From Micropterix aruncella (taxonomy: Eukaryota > Arthropoda > Insecta > Lepidoptera > Micropterigidae), in the NCBI GenBank assembly GCA_944548615.1, contig OX155955.1:16184818-16248817 (forward strand): a stretch of DNA of 64,000 nt, given 5' to 3'. Each line of letters opens with the position of its first letter. The first letter of the stretch is position 1. The position numbers and the translations under genes were made by a program. The notes beneath the pieces are model-generated. The model was not told the DNA's origin. It worked only from the letters and a program-made list of their open reading frames with translations, and did not search any database. Below are positions 26,187 to 36,286 of the stretch, one piece after another.

Positions 26187-26201
26187 AATAAACCCATTCA
26201 T
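26187..26201. repeat. Target-site duplication, right copy
   Basis: GAATAAACCCATTCA, identical to 24243-24257. Confidence 0.9.
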
Positions 26202-27009
26202 TCGCAGCAGGCATAATAAATGGACTTTACTGAACATAATAAAAATATTTTTAAATGTCTAATTTAAATAACAATATAATGAATTTAACAAGCGTTAATT
26301 ATATAAATTTAAAAAAAAATAACATAATATAATATAAACATAATAATATAAATTTAATAAACAATAATTTTATCCAACAATATTAGGATTAATTATTATA
26401 AGATTAGTTAGTAATTTTAAGGTAATCAAAAATGGTTTTCATGACCCGTATGTTTGAAATATAAAGTCGTATTGTTTTGTTGTTTAGTAAAGATCAGGTT
26501 TAAAACTGGCAGAAATGATTGTCATGGATACAATACGGAATATTGCGAAAGTACGTTCGCTACTTCCATGCATGTAGTCGTAAATGTTACTTCGGCCTCT
26601 GTGACCGGTGAAGCGGACTCAGGCCCGAATACGGCGATCTGCGGCTCAAGAGAGAAGACCGGGGTGGCGGCCAGGGCGGGCGCGGCGATGATGAGGTCGG
26701 TCGCGGCGCGTCGGGAGGGAGCGGGGTCTGTAGTAGGGGTAGCCGGTGCGATGGTTGCATTTCTCCGCGTCTACGTGGGTGGTGTTTCAAGAAACGTGGC
26801 CCAGGCTGGTCATAAACCGCCTCCACACCCCTACGACTACCCACATACCTCCCTTCCCCCTTTTCTACAAAGACTAGGGTGACTAATATTAGTAAAATTT
26901 TGGAATATGTACGTTACAATTAAACACCTTGCAGATATTACCATTACCATTTTAATCATAATATTGAGACACTAAAACTACAAATTTATTGCATTTGATT
27001 TTATGACAT
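26202..27009. other. No gene assigned; CG-rich island at 26540-26880
   Basis: AT-rich to 26450, then a CG-rich island containing open frames on both strands (26454-26882 plus, 26587-26844 minus). Neither has a recognisable domain; both are arginine-, proline- or alanine-rich as expected from composition. It may be a 5' gene end or a GC-rich element fragment. Confidence 0.35.
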
Positions 27010-27250
27010 TAGGCGACAGCTGACAGTGGCCTGATCTTATATTGTAAGGTCACGGGTTTGATTGCCGGCTGGGTCGTCATTTTACGTTGGGATAAAATTA
27101 ACGGAATTGCATTTTCAATTCTTTAGATCGAATGCAATAACAAGGCACACACTTAGACACAAGTTACATCCGCACATACATATAAACACGTCATATTAAG
27201 ATTGCTTGTAAGAGATTGTCATATTGTGAAGTTTCACAGTAAACACTACA
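27010..27250 (+). mobile_element. tRNA-related SINE, copy 2
   Basis: Aligns with 20655-20930. 'gggtttgattgccggctggg' carries a B-box-like word; 'gataaaattaacggaattgc', 'gatcgaatgcaataacaagg', CACA-rich sequence and 'gagattgtcatattgtgaag' follow in the same order. A third copy, reversed and interrupted, lies at 33950-34430. Confidence 0.6.
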
Positions 27251-27267
27251 AACATACATATTAAGAT

Positions 27268-27566
27268 ATTGGGCTCGGTTGCGTTTCTTCGTAAACTAAA
27301 TCGGAAATTAGTCCGTGTGAACGAGACAGGGCAATTCGCTAGGGCGGAATGTGAGATGACCGGTTTTCACTTTTTCGCATTAAAACTGCCCGCCAGGGTC
27401 AAATCTTACACCGCACGAAATATGCTCGAATTTCTTCCGACGAGTGTAAGTACTACAGTTTTATCGACAATCGTTCGTTTCATATTCCGCTCTAACGTAT
27501 TGCTCTGTCTCGTTCGCTTGGATTAATTTTTGTTTTAGTTCACAAAGAAATGCAATTGGGCCCATT
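27268..27566. mobile_element. MITE-like element with about 80-bp terminal inverted repeats, copy 1
   Basis: The left end ('attgggctcggttgcgtttc', then 'ggaaattag' and 'gaacgagacagggcaatt') is the approximate reverse complement of the right end. The 299-bp element has a short middle and no transposase. The plus-strand frame over it (27269-27526) is read across the repeats. A second copy at 49984-50867 carries a nested LINE. The target-site duplication is not determinable by eye. Confidence 0.75.
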
Positions 27567-28109
27567 ATCTTACTAAGTAAAAAGGCGCCCGACTTCATGT
27601 CACGACGGATTATGGAATTGTGCCTTTGTTTTACTTTCGTTATTGTTTTAATTATGTAATAATACTCATTTATTCTGACAACTACTTTACAAAAATTACA
27701 CTTTATATATTTTAATTTGCCAAAATAAACATTTAGTCACAATAACTCAGACGGTGTGGTCGTAAGATATTGCCACTTGGCAATAGGTCAACCATATTGT
27801 ACTCTTGCGAGTCAGAATAGCGCATCTGGTCCTGATATCCGGATCGCTTGTCAAGCGGTTGCGAAAGGAGAAGGTATCAAAAAATTTTGTGTCTTTTTTT
27901 GTGACAAAGTTGCCAAAAACATGTTTCCTCGGCCGATTTTTTTTGAAAAATACTATATTTTATTATAATCCGGTATTATCTGAAACTGAAAGTACATAAT
28001 TCTAAATTTAATCAGTTCTTTCCAATGACGCAAAAATCTATTGGTGAAAGAAATTTTGACAAGAATCAGGCCAAGGCCGAGCTAAAAATGTTATTTTTAA
28101 AGTTACATG
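27567..28109. other. AT-rich stretch, no gene seen
   Basis: Frames at 27756-27999 are short and unrecognised. No repeat match found elsewhere in the window. Confidence 0.5.
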
Positions 28110-28117
28110 TCCCATGC
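28110..28117. repeat. hAT-type 8-bp target-site duplication, left
   Basis: TCCCATGC, repeated exactly at 28958-28965. Confidence 0.9.
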
Positions 28118-28957
28118 CAGTGTTGGGCAAAATTTAGTCGACTAACGATTGACGATTGACGATTGAATACATTAATCGCGATTGATGACTAATGATTGAT
28201 TCGTTCAATCGTCAATCGGTGATTAACCCTTGGAGTAAATGGGTATTTTCATGGATGCATCTGTCTCTTTTGCAGGATTTTCGGCGACATCGACTTAAAG
28301 TACTATAACTACGAAACTACTACACCAATCATAAAAAGAACAACTGCACAATGATTGCATTGAAATTTCGAATCTAGAATATTGAAATATCATTTTGTAA
28401 AACAATTCGATAATTATGAAAAAATATGAGAACGTCAAAGAAGTGAAAAAAACGCGGAACCAGATCTGGTCGTATCAAACTCAACGGATAATTGTTTCAG
28501 AACCAGATTTGGTCGTATCATACTCAAGGGGATTAGTTTCAATTGATTAGTTTCAACGATTGACGATTAATCGTCTGCGATTGATATTCTCGAAAACGGT
28601 CAACTTAAGTTATGCGTTTTTTCGTCGGTCGGTGCGGTCGGAGCAACACGACCGGAAACGCGACCGCAAACGCGACAGTGAACGCGACCGCGAAAGCGAC
28701 CGCGAACGCGACTGTGAACGCGACCGCGAAAGCGACCGCGAACGCGACTGACCGACGATAATGAATTGTCGGGTGTATCTAAATAGCAAGTTAGTCGCGA
28801 TTGACGATTGACGATTGACGATTAACAATAATCGAGTAATTGATTTAGTCGCGATTACTTCAATCGTGATTAACGTTAGTCGCGACTAAATCAATCGTGA
28901 CTGAATCAATCGTGATTGATTAGTCGATTGAAATATCAATCGATTGACCCAACACTA
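28118..28957. mobile_element. Non-autonomous hAT-type element, 840 bp
   Basis: Termini are CAGTGTTGGGC at the left and, reading the other strand, TAGTGTTGGGT at the right, with a perfect 8-bp duplication TCCCATGC. Both features are diagnostic of the hAT superfamily. There is no transposase. Both subterminal regions are packed with repeats of ATTGACG and ATCAATCG in both orientations (28139-28225 and 28795-28945), the kind of arrangement transposases of this superfamily bind. The middle holds a CG-rich minisatellite (28650-28752). The 'cgaaatttcg'-free central AT-rich part has no gene. Confidence 0.9.
28650..28752 (+). repeat. GCGACCGCGAA minisatellite inside the hAT element
   Basis: Units of 'gcgaccgcgaaa/c' recur about every 12 bp, with an apparent higher-order repeat of about 48 bp. 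The RDRERD-like frame over it (28560-28751) is a by-product of the repeat. Confidence 0.9.
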
Positions 28958-28965
28958 TCCCATGC
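28958..28965. repeat. hAT-type 8-bp target-site duplication, right
   Basis: TCCCATGC, identical to 28110-28117. Confidence 0.9.
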
Positions 28966-29907
28966 CTATCGTAGGTACGAAAGCCTATCTCAAATATGTT
29001 CTTTCAATTGAGGAAGTAGAAAAAGTAAAGATATAAATTTAAATTAAAACTTCAAACTAGAGCAATATAGAAATCTCTATTCTCCAATCCCAAAATCCAC
29101 CGCAGATATGGTCACCCTAGGGCAGTTAACTAGGTGCACCTCTGGTTGGTGGTGTCTACCCACGTGACGCTGCACCATAACGATGAGGATATATTAATTT
29201 TTCATCAGCCAATGAATCCTAAGCGCGCACTACCGCCCGCCCAAATATTAAAGTGAAACTCCCTGCAAAACCCTCACCTGCTACCGATTGCATTTTCAGG
29301 TTTAATTTAACCAGTACAGTTATTAATTCAGCGTCGACGCGGCGGAGTATTTAATAACCTTGTTTTTTTTTAAACGTAATATCTGGCATGGATTTAATTT
29401 GATATCCACGTCTTTTCAGAGTTGCCTGTGATTTCGTTTTTATTATTTATTTTGCAGGAGAATATTCTAAATGCTATTCCTCGATAGAAAAACTTGGTCC
29501 CAAAGTCGACTGCGCTTCCGTATAATCGTAGATCCACAATTTGTCTGAAATCTAGTGTCCAAGGATCAATATGTAACTTCTATCTTTTTTACTAATTTAT
29601 ATCTATGTCCTATTATTATTATTACCTATTATTAACGTACTAATGATATTCCTATTATAAGTTGTTTATGTGAGTGTTGTAAGCTTTTAATGGAATAGTA
29701 GATACGGTTTATGGTAATAGGTTTAGCAAATATTCCATCATGTCTTTACTATTTATAAATTCACTGTAAAATTACATATATTAATAAATAATTATGCCGC
29801 CAATGAAACACTCTTGTTATCCATCCTTTATTATATTTATAATAAAATATCGTACACTTTTTAAAAATGCACTTTTCTAAAAAAGGCGTACTTTCAGAAA
29901 ATATTTA
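28966..29907. other. No gene seen
   Basis: AT-rich with a more balanced part at 29090-29350. No repeat family or coding-like frame recognised. Confidence 0.5.
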
Positions 29908-30115
29908 TTTATTTTATTTATTTATTTAACAAATCAACATTACAGAACTTACCGTTAAGAGTTACCAGAACTAATTCGTTAAGATGTAATTAATATACAT
30001 AAATATAAAAGGCAAGTTGAAGAATTGAATATGCAAGTTGAAGAATTAAAAATAGTAAGAGTAACAGAATACGTAAAAAAAAACAAAACAATCTATCTTA
30101 TTCTAGAATAAACAG
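29908..30115 (-). repeat. LINE 3' end (reverse orientation), AATA-type tail
   Basis: Plus-strand '(ttta)n' at 29908-29930 is followed by 'caaatcaacattacagaact', so the minus strand reads an untranslated region ending in an AAAT repeat tail, as in many CR1/jockey-type 3' ends. Similar reversed tails lie at 42155, 49317, 56655 and 60118. Confidence 0.5.
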
Positions 30116-30631
30116 GTAGTGCAATGCCCATAGTAAATATCGTAATCAGCAACAAATATCGTATTTCCAGAAAATATCGTAAGTTTTAGAGGTATCGAAC
30201 ACATAATAATGTAGTGATGAATATAGTGTCGGCATTCCGGGGGCGCACTTTGTACTTTTTGGGGCCCGTTTGGACTGTCAAACATTCTGACGACGATGGG
30301 GGCCCTAAGCTATAGCTTGTGTAGCTTATACGTAAATACTGCAATAGTCATACACTGTAGGGCACAGTGACTTATTTTAAATGTCGTACTTTGAGAAAAT
30401 AATATAGTTTTAAACAAAATCAGAATTCGTAGAAACTTGATATTAAATATTTTTTTGTTTTTTTTTTTATAGCCGTAACTTTTAAACGAAATCTGATTTG
30501 AGATATTTTTTTTTGCTAATTAGTTTTATTTGTCGTATGGATGAGCTGATTAATACTGCCATAAACGAGTATAAACCGACCAGAGCCTAGCACTAGCGTT
30601 TTGAAACCTTACTACTATTTATATTATATTA

Positions 30632-31391
30632 CTAGCTGACCCGTGCCCACTTCGTTGGGCGGTAAAACTTTTTACTTGTGATGAAATTATGAGTGTTGTT
30701 CGGTTAGTACTGAGTGCTATGATTTATTACCTGACTGCCAAAACAAGGGTTATATTTTTACTGCATATGTATGTATGTATTTGCATGCCAATTTGACTAT
30801 ATTACCGTTATTTGTGAGTGTCTTCATATGAGTGTCTTATTTGTGAGTGTCTTATCTATTTAACCATTTATGCAGTAAAAGGGAAATTATATGCATAAAA
30901 AGGGAAAAGTCTTTTGTTTTAAATACTTGAGACGATAAATTTACTTATTTTGATATGAATTCATAATTGTTGATAATATGACCAATAAACATGACCTAGA
31001 TTTAAAATATTTTTAAAATATAAAATACAACTTTTTGTGACTTAAATATCAAAGTTAGACATATGCTGTCGCTGACTTTTCTGTAGGCATTATCAAGCTC
31101 TACAACTTTTCTCTATAACTTAATCATATATCTCTCATCGTTAAGGCAGCGTTAGTTAGAAACGTTTTCGTTCGACCGTTTTTTCTCCGACTTACTTTGC
31201 AAATCCGACTACCACGAAAAGTCTTTTTATTTCTCGGATTAATATATAGCCTATGACACTCACAAATAACATGGCTTTTTGAAAATTCTTTCTATTGGTA
31301 AAAGAATTTTCAAAATTGGTTCAGTTCAGTAGATTCAAAGATTGCTGCCTACAACCTCACAAACTTTACGTCTTTATAATATTACTACAGA
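30632..31391 (-). mobile_element. Non-autonomous Helitron, 760 bp
   Basis: On the minus strand the element begins TCTGTAGTAATATTATAAAG at 31391, a form typical of insect Helitron 5' ends, and finishes with a hairpin (GCCCAACGAAGTGGGC) followed by CAGCTAG at 30632. It lies between A and T host bases with no target-site duplication, as Helitrons do. No protein is encoded. A 'gctgacttttctgtagg' block near 31070 matches one inside the large Helitron near 41835. Confidence 0.8.
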
Positions 31392-31429
31392 TAAACGTGA
31401 TAACCCAATTTACATAGGTAGATATTATA

Positions 31430-31810
31430 TCCATAGTTTTGAGGGAGGTAGTCCACAGAGGGGGGAGGGGGGGTTGGTGGCACGAAGGGTGCAAGGAGAA
31501 GGACTCGTAAATATCGCCGGCGTCGGTGCAGCGTGCTGGCGTCCCAGTGCGGGCGCTCGTTTCGCGCGGACGATGGATAATTTGTCTTGCGGAGGCGCGG
31601 GCGTCAGGAGGGGCGTCGGCGTCGCATCCGCCCGCCGCTCTGCCTCCCGGAGGCGTCCTCGAAATGTCTTCATCCATCAGCGTGCGCCGACGGGACGTCT
31701 TCGCAGCCCACTTGACAAATCTCCACCGACTCGCCGTCCATTGCGAGAGCGACGATAATCTCCAACCCGAATGCACCAATGGAACTGCCTGCATCAGTAG
31801 GTATTAGTTA
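31430..31810 (+). other. CG-rich island with candidate first exon
   Basis: The island starts 40 bp beyond the Helitron end. From an ATG at 31664 (context GAAATGT) a frame reads MSSSISVRRRDVFAAHL and on to a possible donor AG|GTATTA at 31800; unspliced it stops at 31807. The peptide is not recognised. The upstream part of the frame (from 31526) is compositionally biased. A host gene's 5' end would look like this, but no downstream exon was found, so confidence is low. Confidence 0.25.
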
Positions 31811-32269
31811 CAGTTTCAGTTGGTCGATGCTGCGCCTGCCATCTCAGGATGTTATAACGTTGTCGTCTTTTCACCCTGAGGTGAGTCGCAACGAAGGGAG
31901 TATTGGTTGTAACATCGACAGATCTTATTATACCACTGCTCAGCGGTGCTCAGTCCTAACTTAAACAGCGAAGGCATTGGTAAGCCAGTGGGTTTCCCTC
32001 GCTCTCTGCTTACAAGTTTTGGAAGAACTACTTCTTCCACTAGACTGGTCACCGTTTGAGATCACTTGCGCATACTTTTACCTTGTGTAAGCAAATACAA
32101 ATGGTACCCTTAGTATGCTTTCGTTATTAAAGTCTGATGGCTAATAGGTAAATATGCTATTTTAATCGCCCTACCTTTGGGTTATTATTCAAAAAGTAGG
32201 TAAAAAATCTTTGGGTTTATTTAATAAGATTTCTTAATCACAATACTGGTTCACAATAAACCAGATTTT

Positions 32270-32890
32270 TTTCATTTAAAAAATAGACCACGTATGACCC
32301 TTGTTCGTATTTAATCGTAGGAACAATTTGACGTATCACGTACGTTTGTGGAGTTCGGGGTTTTTAACACGCTTTTATTAGGTCGACCTGTATGTTACTA
32401 ACTATGTAATGGAATCTAAGGTAACTAATTTAACCATCTTCCAAGGATCGTAGCGTCATGAAAATTGGCAGCTGTATGTAGTTCTGATGACAATACAATA
32501 ATATGGTACTGTCGAACTGATCTGATGATGGAGTCGGAAGATATGAACTGGAACTTCATGATGGAACATCGTATCATAGCTGTGTTTGGACTTGTTAGAA
32601 AAGTCTTGGAATGAACTTTGACCTCGATTAGGTTTCAAGGTCTGATGATGAAGCCGGAAGATAGGCACTAGCATTACATGATGAAATATCGTATCACAGC
32701 CATGTGTATGTGAATATCGTATCATAGCCCAAAAGCGTGTTTTTAGTGTTTTTTTTTAAACTATGAATTTATTTTCCTTTCTTTTTTGTTTATTTTGTAC
32801 TTGAACGTACGGGATACGGCTTTTTGCGTTCGGGCGATAATATAGTGAACGTATCACGTACGTTCGTATAGTTAGGGCGGTTAAGTCAAC
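32270..32890 (+). repeat. Dispersed LINE-tail-like repeat with internal duplication
   Basis: Noncoding sequence with 'acgtatcacgtacgtttgtg' near both ends (32330 and 32850) and an internal imperfect direct repeat: 'tctgatgatggagtcggaag...catcgtatcatagc' at 32520 and 'tctgatgatgaagccggaag...tatcgtatcacagc' at 32640. The phrases 'ggtcgacctgtatgttacta' and 'atgaaaattggcagctgtat' resemble untranslated ends of RTE-type elements in Lepidoptera, by recall. Confidence 0.5.
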
Positions 32891-33949
32891 ATCAGCCCCT
32901 TTTCTTAGGTACTACCTTCTTAAACTATTATACGTTTCCGGACTCCACCGATAATCCGCCAGATACAACACTGTTTTGCAAAGTGTACTGCTTAATTCAC
33001 CTATCTTTCAATTCACCTCTCCGAGGAGGCTCCCTAATGGGATCTGACACATGAGTTGAACCAGCTACGAAATAAGCTGGCCCAAGCTGCATGGAAACAT
33101 TAAGCTACTGCATAGAACTATTAGGTCTCTGCATGGTACCATTAAGCCGCCCTTGCACGGACCCATTAATGCCCTGTGAACCATTTATGTTCTAGAATTT
33201 ACCTTCAAACCATTATACGATAAAAAGAAAAGTGATCGTGCTTTCAAATCGCCAAATGACTTATTTGAACCTATACCCGATTCTATCGGGTAATAAAAAA
33301 GTTATATTTTTTATAATAATAATTTCTTTGACTATAACAAATACCCGGCAACGTAGCGTTTGTATGACGTCCAGCATCGTTCATGCCGCTACGTCGTAGC
33401 ATCGTAGAGCCTCTTCAAATTGCGTCTGTGTTAATGCAGATATTCGTTCAGATCGCACCGTGGGGTAATTGTATGACAATTTGTTTAAAATTTTAAATCC
33501 TAACAAATAAATACTCGTATGTACATGGAGAACATCTAAATTATACGAAATAGCAAAAATGACAAACAAGAAATGACTCAAGAATACATTTTTTTTTGAA
33601 AGTACCCTCCGATAAAATCAAGGCTTTTTTGATTCACCAACACGAAATTTTAAAGTGTAATTCCAATTACACTTTTCTGTCAATTTATTCCAATTATTCC
33701 AATTATAGCAACTTATTCCAATTACTGTGAATTTATTTTTTCGATATCGCTAAAGGTAATGTGGTTATATTTTTTTATTATGTTGCTAGGACCTATGCTT
33801 ATAGTAAGAGGATATCCAAGTTTGCAGCTTCGAAAGACTTGTGCGAGTTGGACAATTCTCAAAAAATAGGGATTTTACTTTATTTTGTTGGTTGTTTTGT
33901 AGACAATTCCTAAAGTATACGCCTACAGAAAAGTAGATTGAATTTGTTT
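32891..33949. other. No gene seen; short hairpin at 33652-33675
   Basis: AT-rich. A perfect hairpin 'aaagtgtaatt-cc-aattacacttt' lies at 33652-33675 and is followed by several 'ttccaatta' words to 33725. 'tacccggcaacgtagcgttt' near 33343 resembles the start of the repeat at 223. Confidence 0.5.
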
Positions 33950-34430
33950 GTTTGTTTCTATTCCTTATTGTGAAATTTCACAATGGGCGGGTTTATTATA
34001 TCATACGACAATCTCTTACAACCAACCCTACTATGAGGTATTTATATTATGTGTGTGTGTGTGTAACATGTGTGTGAGCACAGTATACCAACCAGTAGCT
34101 TTACTCTCGAGCTACAGGGCATTGCGGGAAGAGGGTGGTAGGAATGTGGGCAGTGGGGTACGTACCGACTAACGCCTTTGGTTAGCATTACGCGCAGGTA
34201 AAAGCTAGAGACTTTTTCAAACGTTTGGATATAGATAAACTTTTCAAGACTTTTTCAAACGTTTGCGTAGGCCGAGTGGCGGGACATCTGGCGGCCATAC
34301 CCGAGCCCTTACGACTCGTGGCATATTCGCTTCGATTTCAATTTTTTCTAAAAGAAGCTACTGTCTGGTATACTGTGGTGTAAGTGTGTGTCTTGTTATT
34401 GCATTCGATCGATAGCTAAAATATAAGCCC
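33950..34430 (-). repeat. tRNA-related SINE, copy 3 (reversed, interrupted)
   Basis: 'attgtgaaatttcacaatgg' and 'atacgacaatctcttacaa' (33970-34025) and 'cttgttattgcattcgatcg' (34390-34412) are reverse complements of SINE blocks in the expected order, with about 330 bp of other sequence, including a (GT)n tract at 34051-34064, between them. Confidence 0.5.
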
Positions 34431-35956
34431 AGGCCTAGCTCCGTATTTTTTGTTTTTGTTTTGGTAATGTATCGAATAGACATTGGTAAAAGCTTTAATC
34501 CCACGAGACTAGTCGCATATTTTATTTAAGTTGTAGTTAATACATTTGTAGTTAATTTATTTATATTAAATTTTGGTACAAAAGACGCCTATGGGCCCAA
34601 TAGATCTCTCAAAACTGGCATAAAACAAAGGATCTAAATTTTATGACTTCTTACTACGATGATGTGAAAACATTGTTTTTTAAAAATAATCTAGGAGGAA
34701 GATGAAGATGAATATCTGTAGAAACATAAAATGATTTCGATCAATTTATGACCAAGTAGCCCACCGTGCACCGGCACAGACAAGGTTTGGGCCGAATTCC
34801 GCACGGCAGCGCCCACGCAGACTCGCCCCCCCCCCCTTCCGCCCACATTCACCCCGCTCAACCCGATAGCCAGTAACCCCCTTCCTTCTAATCCAGATAA
34901 CAGTGCAACACGCAACGTGAGATTGCGACGGTGTCCTTGTACCCCCCCCCCCCTTCCCCCCACTAGACATGGCTGAAGGTGGGAGGATATAATTGAAAAT
35001 ATTTCGAAATATATTTTTTAGTGTAATTTATTATTCGTAGTAATTTTTAAATCCAGAAAGTGAACGTGAATATTTCTTTATTGGTGTATATACCATTATT
35101 GTCTTCACTTATTTTAAGAGATTATGGAATTTCAGATTTGAACCTATTTTAAATCTTTAAAAAACACAATTATAACATTTAATCAAAATCAATTCAAACT
35201 GAAAAACTAGATAATATGTAAGTTACTTTATTTGCAGTTACCTTTAGTTTTATTAAAAAAAAACTTACCTTTCTTCAAATAATTTTATATAGTTAATATA
35301 CACGCATACAGATAGTACACGCATATTTAGCGTGTACTGATAGTACACGCATAATATGCGTGTACAGATAGTACACGCATATTTGCATCTTAGGGATTTA
35401 TTTCTGGAGAGACAAATTACTGAATACATTTTCCTAATTATAACCTAAAAGTGTGAGAAATATCTTAGTTATGGCAATAATTTATATACACCATATACGT
35501 TAAAAAGGTTCGTTTAAGAAATATAGGAAATAGGATCAATTTTATAAATTTCTATATGTGCTCTATGTGCAATTAATGTATTTTTATACAATTACATATA
35601 TATTTTTGATATAATAAATCTGCTCCCGATTAGATATCAGATACCGTCTTATCTAAAGATTTTTTTCCCAGAAGTCTTGGTCCCCTTACCGCCGATCGAG
35701 TTAGAATAACGTAATTAACATCCGAAGTCACTAAACTTTGTTTTACTATTAATCTATATCTGTATACGCAGCTCGATTACGGAATTAACTAAATCCAAAT
35801 ATCAGAGGTGTGCAATAGCACTCTAGAATCTAGCTTCTTCTGAAAAAGCATATCTTCACTCACAAAATATAAATACTTTTACATCTATCATCCTTTTTTT
35901 GTCTGGTACTTTATGTTATTGTTTTTTAAGTTCACATCAGCTCATTTATAAATAAA
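34431..35956. other. No gene seen; C runs and palindromic repeat
   Basis: AT-rich apart from a CG-rich patch at 34750-34970 that contains two poly(C) runs. At 35313-35385 the word 'gatagtacacgcata' recurs three times at 28-bp intervals with complementary 'tatgcgtgtac', making a strong hairpin cluster. Confidence 0.5.
35313..35385. repeat. Palindromic 28-bp repeats
   Basis: Three copies of 'gatagtacacgcata' alternate with the inverse 'tatgcgtgtac' or 'agcgtgtact'. The central one forms an 11-bp stem with a single-base loop. Confidence 0.85.
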
Positions 35957-35986
35957 CTAGCGACCCGCCCCGGCTTCGCACGGGTG
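35957..35986 (-). promoter_or_regulatory. Helitron 3' terminal hairpin and CTAG
   Basis: On the minus strand a hairpin of CCCGTGCG...CGGGGCGGG type is followed by TCGCTAG, the canonical Helitron end where rolling-circle copying stops. A second similar hairpin lies 82 bp inward (36043-36069). Confidence 0.8.
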
Positions 35987-36042
35987 CAATGCTGATACTA
36001 AATACAGTACAGAAAAACTGTGAACGTTGTATATAAAAACAT

Positions 36043-36069
36043 AGCGGCCCGCTCTGGCTTCGCACGGGT
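36043..36069 (-). repeat. Internal second Helitron terminator-like hairpin
   Basis: 'ggcttcgcacgggt' and the preceding 'cgg(c)ccgc' repeat the terminal hairpin, and 'gcggcccgct' takes the place of the CTAG-proximal bases. It lacks CTAG. It suggests that the terminus was duplicated or that an original end was bypassed. Confidence 0.65.
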
Positions 36070-36286
36070 ATAAAATATATAGCCTATGTGATTAAAATCG
36101 ATCCAGTAGTTTTGATTTATTCATTACTGCCCGTGGCCCGCACGCGTTAAATTTGGAGTAAAACAATCCCCCTTTCCCTATACCATGAAGATTTCCTGCT
36201 ATCTTTGGAATATCTAAATTCATACACTACATTTTTACTTATTAACTTTTTACATTTTTAACTATTTATTTTATTTTTACAACATA

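Noticed and set aside
24422..26187. Many open frames on the plus strand and in other phases opposite the Gag gene
   Set aside because: They mirror the GC-rich ORF1; only the minus-strand frame shows zinc knuckles and the conserved ORF1 domain.
26454..26882. Host gene in the CG-rich island
   Set aside because: Open frames on both strands have biased composition and no recognised domain; splice signals are not convincing.
28560..28828. RDRERD-rich protein (SR-like) at the hAT minisatellite
   Set aside because: It is produced by a 12-bp DNA repeat inside a non-autonomous transposon with clear ends.
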